From positions 1 through 41,530 of the IMG/VR virus record IMGVR_UViG_3300025009_000215: DNA of 41,530 nt; one strand, 5' to 3'. This DNA comes from a virus. The notes beneath the pieces are model-generated. The model was given only the letters and a program-made list of their open reading frames with translations. It ran no database searches and was not told where the DNA came from. This document shows, in pieces, positions 1-5,050 of this stretch; within the stretch, counting starts at the first letter, position 1; each line of letters starts with the position of its first letter. The position numbers and the translations under genes are program-made.

Positions 1-163
1 TCAAATCTTACAATTGAAAACGACCTTCAAGACGGTGATATTAGCTTCAAAGTAAATGACGGCGGAGTAGACAAGACAGTAATGACCTTAGACGGAGCAA
101 CAGGCAACGTCGGCATCGGGACGACGAACCCGGGGGCGAAATTAGGTTTTGCAGCCGATACAT
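1..163. repeat. Terminal direct repeat, left copy
   Basis: Bases 1-163 match 41368-41530 at 161 of 163 positions. The only differences are at 128-129 (AC here, GT in the right copy). The repeat lies inside one fibre gene and keeps its frame. It may be a physical terminal repeat or the overlap left when a circular or permuted genome was assembled. The unique length would be about 41,367 bp. Confidence 0.95.
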
Positions 164-825
164 CTAATACAGGAGGAATTGATTTTGGTGGAGATGTAAA
201 AGTCTATCGCGGATCAGCTGGCTGGCTCTATGTCGGTGGTAGCTTTTATGCAAATGGTAGTTTTGAAATAGGTTCTGCTATTCAAGGTTCTAACAATTGG
301 AAAACTTTAAATAAGGCTGGTTCTGGTTGGGTTACATGGGGAACAAGAAATACTTCTGGTTCAGAAACAGTCTTGGATTTATCAAATATAGGGACGATAA
401 CAACAGCCGGCAACGTCGGCATCGGGACGACGAGTCCGACAAATATTTTAAGTCTTGGAGGGAATGCAGTCAGAAAAATATGGATGGAACGCCACACTAC
501 CGCAAACACAGCAGGAAATACTTTAACAATCCAGGGAGGCGGAGCAACAAGTGGAGCCACAAATAAAGCAGGTGGTCAACTTATCCTTATTCCAGGGCTT
601 TCAACAGGAACAGGTGAGTCGGGTGTTACTATACAAGGATGTCCAGTAGGTTCAACAGGCACAGCAGACGGAACTCCCGCAGATATGATAAAAGTGCTTG
701 GTAATAAACTCGGATTCTACAATACCACTCCAATCGCAAGGGCTGTTTTAGCGACAGGAGCAAGCCATACTGTAGATGATGTTATAACTGCGTTGCAAAA
801 TTTAGGTTTAGTTTCACAAAGTTAA
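1..825 (+). CDS. Tail fibre protein, C-terminal part (gene starts at 41164)
   Basis: The frame is open from base 1 and joins in frame to the gene starting at 41164, giving a protein of about 343 residues. This part holds two copies of a GNVGIGTT(N/S)P motif, which is common in repetitive fibre and adhesin proteins of phages and environmental bacteria. Between them are Gly/Ser/Thr-rich beta-type segments. The C-terminus (TGASHTVDDVITALQNLGLV) resembles the short helical ends of trimeric fibre or collar proteins. It ends the structural gene run and is probably a host-recognition or head-fibre component. Receptor and exact position in the virion are unknown. Confidence 0.75.
   Translation, partial: SNLTIENDLQDGDISFKVNDGGVDKTVMTLDGATGNVGIGTTNPGAKLGFAADTSNTGGIDFGGDVKVYRGSAGWLYVGGSFYANGSFEIGSAIQGSNNWKTLNKAGSGWVTWGTRNTSGSETVLDLSNIGTITTAGNVGIGTTSPTNILSLGGNAVRKIWMERHTTANTAGNTLTIQGGGATSGATNKAGGQLILIPGLSTGTGESGVTIQGCPVGSTGTADGTPADMIKVLGNKLGFYNTTPIARAVLATGASHTVDDVITALQNLGLVSQS
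103..127 (+). repeat. GC-rich 25-bp fibre repeat, copy 1
   Basis: GGCAACGTCGGCATCGGGAC plus five more bases is identical at 103-127, 409-433 and 41470-41494. It encodes the GNVGIGTT motif and is much richer in GC than the surrounding DNA. Identity at every codon position suggests recent duplication or recombination rather than protein-level selection alone. Confidence 0.85.
409..433 (+). repeat. GC-rich 25-bp fibre repeat, copy 2
   Basis: Second exact copy of the 25-bp element at 103-127, encoding the second GNVGIGTT motif of the fibre. The bases after it (GTCCG) match the right terminal-repeat copy rather than the left one. Confidence 0.85.
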
Positions 826-842
826 TTTTTAATTTTAAATAA

Positions 843-1088
843 ATGTTAGAAACAATCAAAGCGTTTGAAAACTCTAAAGAAGAAGTAGTAAAACACATCA
901 CATTCGTCAAATCAGACGACGGAACATTGGTGTTTTTTAAAGATAACTACAACCCAGAAACTGGTGAGAAGTTGCCAAAAGAAGTTGTGAAAACAATGAC
1001 TGTTGAAGAAATAGAGAAAGATATTGTAACAAAAACAGAAGAGATAGCTGTTTTGCAAGGGTTTTTAGATGAAATAATTATTAAATAA
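843..1088 (+). CDS. Small hypothetical protein downstream of fibre
   Basis: 81 residues, acidic and helix-prone, rich in Glu and Lys, with a C-terminal heptad-like stretch (VEEIEKDIVTKTEEIAVLQG) that could be a coiled coil. No signal peptide or membrane segment. It starts 17 nt after the fibre stop with an AT-rich leader and no SD, as for most genes here. The position suggests a fibre-associated accessory or chaperone, but I do not recognise a family. Confidence 0.65.
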   Translation: MLETIKAFENSKEEVVKHITFVKSDDGTLVFFKDNYNPETGEKLPKEVVKTMTVEEIEKDIVTKTEEIAVLQGFLDEIIIK

Positions 1089-1092
1089 ATTT

Positions 1093-1221
1093 ATGAACAT
1101 CAAAAAAGAAAACGTAGAGAAAGTTAGAGAATATGTTCTAAAATCAACTTTACCAAGTTGTGACGCTCAAGCGTTGGTTGCTCTTTTAATTGAGGAAGTC
1201 GAACCTGCTGAAGAAAAGTAG
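1093..1221 (+). CDS. 42-residue hypothetical protein
   Basis: ATG at 1093, four bases after the previous stop, with TAG at 1219. The product begins MNIKKENVEKVREYVLKSTL, carries a single Cys and ends in an acidic EEVEPAEEK tail. It is helical and soluble. The tight spacing makes it a plausible operon member. No family recognised. Confidence 0.5.
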   Translation: MNIKKENVEKVREYVLKSTLPSCDAQALVALLIEEVEPAEEK

Positions 1222-1228
1222 TTTTAAA

Positions 1229-1250
1229 CCATTCCCAGATTTAGGAATGG
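1229..1250 (+). other. Intergenic hairpin
   Basis: CCATTCC (1229-1235) pairs perfectly with GGAATGG (1244-1250) around an 8-nt loop. No T-run follows at once, so it is not a clear terminator. It sits where the next reading frame opens, so it could affect initiation there. Confidence 0.45.
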
Positions 1251-1398
1251 GAATAAGCCTATTTTTAATACCAATCATATTTGCACTAAAGAAGACGTAA
1301 AACAACTCTTAGAAGAAAATAATTTAGTTAGAGATAAAAATCTTCAACAAAAACTCGATGCACAATCAGAGAAGTTTTACGCACACACTTCTAAGTTA

Positions 1399-1743
1399 AT
1401 GGCACATCCAAATACTGCTCCAAAAACTATCGAAGAACTAACTAGCATTAAAGAAACTTGTGCTTCTCGTGGAACAGAGTTAGCACTAATCAATCAAATG
1501 CAAGAAGAACAAACAAAAAGATTAGAAGAACAAAAACAACAACTAGACAAAATTCAAAAAGAACAAAGCGACAACTTTGGAATGATACAAAGAGAACAGA
1601 GAGAAAATTTTGAAAGGTTAAGTGAAAAACTAGATAAGAAATATAGCGGTAAGTGGGTTGAAACTACTTTCAAAGCTTTACTATTTTTAATCGGCGGTGC
1701 TTTAGTTTATGCTTTTTTGAAAAAACTCGGTTTAGAGTTTTGA
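1399..1743 (+). CDS. Coiled-coil protein with C-terminal membrane anchor (XhlA/holin-like)
   Basis: 114 residues from the ATG at 1399. The central part is a long Gln/Glu/Lys coiled coil (about residues 30-85, with IQKEQ and IQREQ heptads). It is followed by one hydrophobic segment (about 90-107, LLFLIGGALVYAFL) and a short charged tail. This layout is that of haemolysin XhlA-type or holin-associated phage proteins, and the GH25 endolysin lies downstream. The same frame is open back to 1228 and reads like protein (KEDVKQLLEEN and so on), but holds no ATG, GTG or TTG start, so the true N-terminus is uncertain. The stop overlaps the promoter at 1740. Confidence 0.6.
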   Translation: MAHPNTAPKTIEELTSIKETCASRGTELALINQMQEEQTKRLEEQKQQLDKIQKEQSDNFGMIQREQRENFERLSEKLDKKYSGKWVETTFKALLFLIGGALVYAFLKKLGLEF

Positions 1744-1768
1744 CAAAATCATTTTTATGTGCTATTAT
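1740..1768 (+). promoter_or_regulatory. Strong sigma70-type promoter
   Basis: TTGACA (1740-1745), 17-bp spacer, TATTAT (1763-1768). The predicted start of transcription is near 1775, only a few bases before the ATG of a short leader ORF at 1781. It probably drives the zinc-ribbon island. Confidence 0.8.
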
Positions 1769-1780
1769 CGAATTACTAAT

Positions 1781-1822
1781 ATGAAAAAGTTAGTCATACA
1801 ATCAAACTATCTTCGCCACTAA
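1781..1822 (+). CDS. Putative 13-residue leader peptide
   Basis: ATG at 1781, TAA at 1820-1822, encoding MKKLVIQSNYLRH. It would be nearly leaderless from the promoter at 1740. Its stop codon lies inside the left arm of the terminator hairpin at 1816-1837, so a ribosome at the end of this ORF would block that arm. This is the geometry of translational attenuation. There is no run of one amino acid, so any signal is unknown. Confidence 0.4.
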   Translation: MKKLVIQSNYLRH

Positions 1823-1844
1823 TTTTACTATTGGTGGTTTTTTT
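1816..1844 (+). terminator. Rho-independent terminator / attenuator
   Basis: CCACTAAT (1816-1823) pairs with ATTGGTGG (1830-1837), 8 bp with one G-U and a 6-nt loop, followed by seven T (1838-1844). It lies only about 40 nt beyond the likely transcription start. The promoter must therefore make either a ~70-nt RNA or a transcript that is regulated here. Confidence 0.75.
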
Positions 1845-1919
1845 AATCTTGGCTATCTCAATTCTCACCCAAGGAGGTAGCTATAATTAAGAACGTTAGT
1901 ACATTAAAAAGGAGGAAAT

Positions 1920-2018
1920 ATGGATACCTAATTTTGTCCTATCTGTGGAATAATAATCTATAGAAGGAATGGCAATTACCGATGTCATATTCACGGACAT
2001 TTTAAAAAAACTATTTAA
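1920..2018 (+). pseudogene. Zinc-ribbon microprotein with in-frame stop at codon 4
   Basis: A near-ideal SD (AAAAAGGAGG) precedes the ATG at 1920, but the fourth codon is TAA (1929-1931). The same frame then stays open to a TAA at 2016 and encodes FCPICGIIIYRRNGNYRCHI, a CxxC...CxxH zinc-ribbon-like element similar in style to its neighbours. Either one mutation killed the gene, or the stop is read through, or there is a sequence error. No in-frame start follows the stop. Confidence 0.5.
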
Positions 2019-2039
2019 CAGGAAAATTGGAGGGAGAAA

Positions 2040-2201
2040 ATGTACAGATTGATGACGAAATGTCCACATTGCAACCGCACTGGGATGATGGAGGTTCTGG
2101 CGGTTGTTAAAGTCAACCATTTTATTTGTAAATTCTGTTCAAGGCACTTTACAAAGGAGGTTTCAAAATGGAAGAAAACAAAAACACCAGAAGAAAACTG
2201 A
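2040..2201 (+). CDS. 53-residue zinc-ribbon protein
   Basis: ATG at 2040 preceded by TTGGAGGGAGAAA, a clear SD. The protein has CPHC (about residues 8-11) and CKFC (about 30-33) knuckles, a classical four-cysteine zinc ribbon, and a basic tail. Such small ribbons bind nucleic acid or proteins. The 3' end overlaps the next gene by 34 bp. Target unknown. Confidence 0.6.
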   Translation: MYRLMTKCPHCNRTGMMEVLAVVKVNHFICKFCSRHFTKEVSKWKKTKTPEEN

Positions 2202-2440
2202 CTGACGGAAACTGTGATTGTGGCGATGTCGCTCAAATCCCGTGGAAGTCTTATAAGTTCTGTTATCGTTGTTGGAGAAAATTCTGGTTTGAACTCACAA
2301 TAGCGAAAGGAGTTTACAATGAACCTGTCAACACGCAAAATTCGGAAACAAGAGAGGAAGCAATCCAAAGTTCCATTAAGCTCAAAGAGAAGAACGGAAT
2401 TAGACGCTCAGGCTCGTGGTATGTCAATTTTAATCTCTAA
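2168..2440 (+). CDS. Small cysteine-rich (zinc-binding) protein
   Basis: 90 residues, with SD AAAGGAGGT seven bases before the ATG at 2168. CDCG (about 16-19) and CYRC (about 32-35) are spaced like a zinc ribbon. The tail is charged and without recognisable structure. The last 122 bp overlap the next SD-led ORF in another frame, so the real C-terminus, or a frameshift between the two, is open. Confidence 0.5.
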   Translation: MEENKNTRRKLTDGNCDCGDVAQIPWKSYKFCYRCWRKFWFELTIAKGVYNEPVNTQNSETREEAIQSSIKLKEKNGIRRSGSWYVNFNL

Positions 2441-2663
2441 GATGACTCCCCCTTATGAAGACAAAAAGGGGGACACCTTCTATGATGAGGACACCAAAAA
2501 ACTTGGTTGTGTTCCTTTTTCGGGTGTATGGGGCGAATTATCGTATTGCTCCGAATGTTACTGGAAATTGTGTTGCTTGAAAAAAGAAGTCCAATGGACA
2601 ATTAAAGGAGGAAAGTGGAATGAAAAAAGAAATTACGTTCAAGGTTTGGCTCAGATGGATTAA
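2319..2663 (+). CDS. Basic protein with C-terminal cysteine cluster
   Basis: 114 residues. AAAGGAG lies six bases before the ATG at 2319. The N-terminal 35 residues are strongly basic (KIRKQERKQSK). The C-terminal half holds GCVPFSGVWG and a YCSEC...CC cluster that could bind zinc. An 8-bp GC-rich hairpin (TCCCCCTT 2447-2454 with AAGGGGGA 2466-2473) sits inside it. A later in-frame ATG at 2442, just after the preceding stop, is an alternative start without SD. The 44-bp overlap with the next ORF is unusual. Confidence 0.45.
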   Translation: MNLSTRKIRKQERKQSKVPLSSKRRTELDAQARGMSILISKMTPPYEDKKGDTFYDEDTKKLGCVPFSGVWGELSYCSECYWKLCCLKKEVQWTIKGGKWNEKRNYVQGLAQMD

Positions 2664-2799
2664 CCACGAAGGTGGAATCGTAATCGTATCTATAAGAAGA
2701 AACGATGAGCCAGTCAGACAAAAATTCTCGATTGGAGTAAAAATCGAAGACGCCGAAAAAGTCGGTGAAGAACTCATAAAAGAGTTGATGAATGAATAA
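2620..2799 (+). CDS. 59-residue phage protein
   Basis: SD AAAGGAGG precedes the ATG at 2620. The product has a beta-rich core (KEITFKVWLRW, GIVIVSIRRN, RQKFSIGVKI) and a C-terminal helix (AEKVGEELIKELMNE), so probably a small alpha/beta fold. It is the last gene of the SD-led island. A double-hairpin non-coding stretch follows. No family recognised. Confidence 0.6.
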   Translation: MKKEITFKVWLRWINHEGGIVIVSIRRNDEPVRQKFSIGVKIEDAEKVGEELIKELMNE

Positions 2800-2805
2800 G
2801 TTTGT

Positions 2806-2874
2806 GGGGGGCTAGATTCTAGCCTCCTCCTGTACCTTTAAAGATAGACTGCGCTCCCTGCCACAGTCTATCTT
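2806..2874 (+). ncRNA. Tandem hairpins after the zinc-ribbon island
   Basis: First hairpin: GGCTAG (2810-2815) with CTAGCC (2819-2824), extendable to about 10 bp with G-U pairs from 2806 to 2828. Second: AAGATAGACTG (2841-2851) with CAGTCTATCTT (2864-2874), 11 perfect pairs and a 12-nt loop. No T-run follows, so this looks like a structured 3' end or small RNA rather than a simple terminator. It exposes CCTCCTCC, which could pair with the SD sequences of the preceding genes. Confidence 0.5.
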
Positions 2875-2942
2875 CGAGGGTATAACTCGTGATTTTATTC
2901 TCTAACTAGATAGGAATAAAAAAGAACAGTTTAACTTTTTAA

Positions 2943-3092
2943 AGACTGCTTATTTGTACCTACTTAATAAGATGGCTTATAATAATTTCAGTTATAGTGT
3001 ACTTGCTTTTTAAAGCAACTTTCGCGATAGCTGATTTTAAATTAGAACCAAGAAAAAGTTTAATTCAACAACGAAGCGAAAGCTTCCAATAA
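2943..3092 (+). other. Open frame for a membrane peptide, no standard start
   Basis: The frame is open from 2943 to TAA at 3090. It encodes a hydrophobic run (WLIIISVIVYLLFKATFAIA) and then a charged tail (DFKLEPRKSLIQQRSESFQ), ending three bases before the endolysin ATG. This resembles a signal-anchor or spanin-like lysis peptide. No ATG precedes the hydrophobic run; CTG at 2946 or ATA at 2967 would be needed. It may be chance. Confidence 0.25.
2954..2983 (+). promoter_or_regulatory. Promoter upstream of endolysin
   Basis: TTGTAC (2954-2959), 18-bp spacer, TATAAT (2978-2983). It is the only good match in front of the lysozyme gene at 3095. The leader would contain TTGCTTT/AAAGCAA (3003-3018) and a GAAGC-GAAA-GCTTC tetraloop hairpin (3073-3086) ending nine bases before the ATG. 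Confidence 0.5.
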
Positions 3093-3094
3093 TT

Positions 3095-4081
3095 ATGATA
3101 AAACTAATCGATGTATCGCACTACCAGAATAAAATAGACTGGAAAAAAGTAAAAAAGACAGGAATAACTTGCGCTATTCTTAAATGTACAGAAGGAATAA
3201 AGTATAAAGACCCCACGTTTGAACTCAACAGAAAAGAAGCAAGAAAGAACGGTATTTTAGTCGGAGCTTATCATTTTTGTCGAGGGTTTAATGTTGATAT
3301 GGAGGCTAACTGGTTTATAAAATCTCTAGGAGAAATCCAGGAGGGAGAATTTATAGCGTTAGATTTCGAAGTCGAAATGGATTACCCTACAAACTGGTGC
3401 GGTCTTTGGTTAGACACTGTAACAGCAAAAACTAAATTAAGACCATTTATGTATATGAACTCATCAACAGTGGTGAGGTATGATTGGGAAGTTATATCAA
3501 AAGAGTTTGGTTTATGGGTAGCTCGGTATGGAACTAATGACGGAACTCAACAAGTTAAACCAGCGACTGGCAAATGGAATACTTGGGCTATCTGGCAATA
3601 CACCTCAAGAGGAAAAGTAGATGGAATTATCGGAAATGTGGATGTGAATGTTTTTAATGGAACTTTGACGCAACTAAAGAAATACGGCAAGCCACCTGTG
3701 AGCTCTAAAATTGACTCAGGTGAGGCGAAACCCCCAAAGGTGGTACAAACAGACACAACTCCAAAACAAGACGAAACTGTGTCAATTCCTGTGCTTGTCC
3801 ATACTACGCTCCCGGATAATTCAACAGCTAATCCCATTACTGGGGGTAGCTGGACAGTAGAAGAATATAAAAAAGAGCTAATTAGTAAATTAAATATAAT
3901 GGAACAATTGTTACAAATGTTCAAAAGTAGAACTATTATTCTGGCAGTTTTACAAGGAACTCTAGGAGTGATTATCGCTGTTGAAACTCAATATCCAACA
4001 GGCGGAACTCTCTTGATCGTAAAATCGATTATAGACATACTGCTTAGATTTTACACAACTAAACCAGTTGATACTCTTTAA
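3095..4081 (+). CDS. GH25 endolysin fused to a C-terminal holin-like membrane domain
   Basis: 328 residues. Residues 1-190 are a GH25 muramidase: DVSHYQ (6-11), ILKCTEG, ALDFE with catalytic Asp90/Glu92, WQYTS (167-171) and VDVNVF (182-187). It should cut the peptidoglycan glycan backbone. A Pro/Lys/Thr linker (about 195-245) leads to a segment with two hydrophobic stretches (about 280-297 and 303-321) ending ILLRFYTTKPV. This resembles small holin-like phage membrane proteins that end in a LRFxTxKP motif. The usual GH25 endolysin instead carries wall-binding repeats. There is no signal peptide. An AAAGTT-TTCG-AACTTT hairpin follows the stop directly. Confidence 0.9.
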   Translation: MIKLIDVSHYQNKIDWKKVKKTGITCAILKCTEGIKYKDPTFELNRKEARKNGILVGAYHFCRGFNVDMEANWFIKSLGEIQEGEFIALDFEVEMDYPTNWCGLWLDTVTAKTKLRPFMYMNSSTVVRYDWEVISKEFGLWVARYGTNDGTQQVKPATGKWNTWAIWQYTSRGKVDGIIGNVDVNVFNGTLTQLKKYGKPPVSSKIDSGEAKPPKVVQTDTTPKQDETVSIPVLVHTTLPDNSTANPITGGSWTVEEYKKELISKLNIMEQLLQMFKSRTIILAVLQGTLGVIIAVETQYPTGGTLLIVKSIIDILLRFYTTKPVDTL

Positions 4082-4121
4082 AAGTTTTCGAACTTTAAAC
4101 TGTATTAAGATTCACAACTAA

Positions 4122-4179
4122 AACACTTTTGCAAAATGGACAAACCATTTTATACGCCTTTTAATGCAAGAGTGTTTTT
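4122..4179 (+). terminator. Terminator after the endolysin
   Basis: AACACTTTTGCA (4122-4133) pairs with TGCAAGAGTGTT (4165-4176), 12 pairs with one G-U, and T residues continue to 4179. An inner AAAATGG/CCATTTT hairpin (4133-4151) stacks inside. It ends five bases before the next promoter, separating lysis and microprotein units. Confidence 0.65.
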
Positions 4180-4183
4180 AGAT

Positions 4184-4211
4184 TTGACAAATATTTTATA
4201 TCGTGTATAAT
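4184..4211 (+). promoter_or_regulatory. Consensus sigma70 promoter
   Basis: Perfect TTGACA (4184-4189) and TATAAT (4206-4211) with a 16-bp spacer. Transcription would begin near 4218, directly at the structured RNA described next. It is among the best promoter matches in the window. Confidence 0.88.
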
Positions 4212-4217
4212 GTAATT

Positions 4218-4425
4218 ACAACGTGGGCGAATATCACAAGAAGTTTCTACTCGATGACTTGTGCCACTACGTCCACGAGACTGGGGATTACCATAACCAG
4301 TCAACAACCTGAATCGGTTTATGGAGTTTAAATGCTCTTACGAGGAAAGGATAGAGTAGCGCCAAGGGACTAAAGGCGTGGGTAACGCCTCCCTTGGTGA
4401 GTATGGTGAGTATAATGTTAAATTT
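4218..4425 (+). ncRNA. Candidate structured non-coding RNA or regulatory leader
   Basis: About 200 nt with no convincing ORF but many helices. CGTGG 4222-4226 pairs with CCACG 4273-4277. CACAAG 4235-4240 pairs with CTTGTG 4258-4263. GACTGG 4279-4284 pairs with CCAGTC 4297-4302. CCAAGGG 4362-4368 pairs with CCCTTGG 4391-4397 and encloses AGGCGT 4374-4379 with ACGCCT 4385-4390. The first loop (CTACTC, 4247-4252) pairs perfectly with GAGTAG at 4354-4359, a long-range pseudoknot. There is no T-run at the end, so the RNA may run on into the membrane-microprotein genes. I recognise no known RNA family. Confidence 0.6.
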
Positions 4426-4500
4426 ATGAAAAAAGAAACTTATTTTATTTTGTTTATGACGTTAATAAATATAATATTATTTTTATGTACGACCAAATAG
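4426..4500 (+). CDS. 24-residue membrane microprotein
   Basis: ATG at 4426 right after the structured RNA, TAG at 4498. After a charged MKKE it is almost all hydrophobic (YFILFMTLINIILFL), a single membrane helix. The end overlaps the next gene by 16 bp. First of a series of tiny membrane proteins. Confidence 0.45.
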   Translation: MKKETYFILFMTLINIILFLCTTK

Positions 4501-4640
4501 AATATCACACAGCTATTTTATCAGGACATATAGAGCCAGAATTAAAAAGACTAGGAGATACAGGATGGGAGTTGGTTTGTGTTTTTCCGATAAATAACGG
4601 AGTGAGTAAATTTGTTTTTAAAAGAAAAAAGATGAAGTAG
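4485..4640 (+). CDS. DUF4177-like small protein
   Basis: 51 residues. The pattern LKRLGDTGWELVCVFPINNG followed by KFVFKRKK matches the DUF4177 style (helix, GWELV strand, then a strand ending in FKR), a small alpha/beta protein found widely in phages and bacteria with no known function. Soluble, unlike its neighbours. Confidence 0.6.
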   Translation: MYDQIEYHTAILSGHIEPELKRLGDTGWELVCVFPINNGVSKFVFKRKKMK

Positions 4641-4666
4641 AGTTTATAATTAGTAAGTTAAATTAT

Positions 4667-4783
4667 ATGGTAAAAGTTAATTGTTTAGGCTGTGCAACTT
4701 CTTTGATTGGAATTATATTGGTTATATTTATTTTAACTCATATCTCCGATATTTGGATATTTTTAGAAAACTTAATTGGTTAA
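4667..4783 (+). CDS. 38-residue membrane microprotein
   Basis: ATG at 4667, TAA at 4781. CLGC near the N-terminus precedes one hydrophobic helix (SLIGIILVIFILTHI), and the tail ends in ENLIG. AT-rich leader, no SD. Probably inserts in the inner membrane. No family recognised. Confidence 0.5.
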   Translation: MVKVNCLGCATSLIGIILVIFILTHISDIWIFLENLIG

Positions 4784-4793
4784 ATATAAAATA

Positions 4794-4874
4794 ATGTGCG
4801 ATTTATCTAGTGCTCAATTGGGAATAATATTGATATTACTATGGATTGCTCTTGTAAGGTATTATTTTAATTAG
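4794..4874 (+). CDS. 26-residue membrane microprotein
   Basis: ATG at 4794 following ATATAAAATA, TAG at 4872. Sequence MCDLSSAQLGIILILLWIAL, then VRYYFN: one membrane helix with a basic C-terminal flank, suggesting the N-terminus faces out. Confidence 0.45.
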   Translation: MCDLSSAQLGIILILLWIALVRYYFN

Positions 4875-4887
4875 TTAAATTAAAATA

Positions 4888-4971
4888 ATGGAAGGAAAAA
4901 TATTAGCATTTGCGTGCTATGTAGTGTTGATTTTTGTTTGTATGGCATTTTTTACCAAACATCCATATTAA
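4888..4971 (+). CDS. 27-residue membrane microprotein
   Basis: ATG at 4888 after TTAAATTAAAATA, TAA at 4969. A single hydrophobic helix (ILAFACYVVLIFVCMAFF) with a short KHPY tail. The leader is almost the same as that of the preceding ORF (AAATTAAAATAATG), which supports translation. Confidence 0.5.
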   Translation: MEGKILAFACYVVLIFVCMAFFTKHPY

Positions 4972-4984
4972 ATAATCTATTCCA

Positions 4985-5044
4985 ATGAGCGAATGGTGGG
5001 AGCCACGCAAGCTCGTCATTCGTTCTTTAGAGGAGGTAATATAA
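4985..5044 (+). CDS. Possible 19-residue peptide in a hairpin
   Basis: ATG at 4985, TAA at 5042, encoding MSEWWEPRKLVIRSLEEVI. The DNA also folds: CGAATGGTGG pairs in two blocks with CCAC and CATTCG between about 4990 and 5021. The element may be RNA structure rather than a gene. AGGAGGT at its 3' end lies a rather long 14 bases before the next ATG. Confidence 0.25.
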   Translation: MSEWWEPRKLVIRSLEEVI

Positions 5045-5050
5045 TTTATA

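Noticed and set aside
282-560. Minus-strand ORF opposite the fibre gene
   Set aside because: It mirrors codons of the fibre gene and has no leader or partner genes.
4254-4331. 25-residue ORF inside the structured RNA
   Set aside because: Low-complexity product that runs through paired helices; the RNA structure explains the sequence better.
4341-4390. Local resemblance to RNase P RNA (GAGGAAAG and GGTAACGCC)
   Set aside because: No matching conserved 3' region (CR-V) follows and the overall helix order differs. Short matches of this size can arise by chance.
5033-5040. AGGAGGT as SD for the gene at 5051
   Set aside because: The spacing is longer than usual and the bases are part of a preceding short ORF; kept only as a remark.
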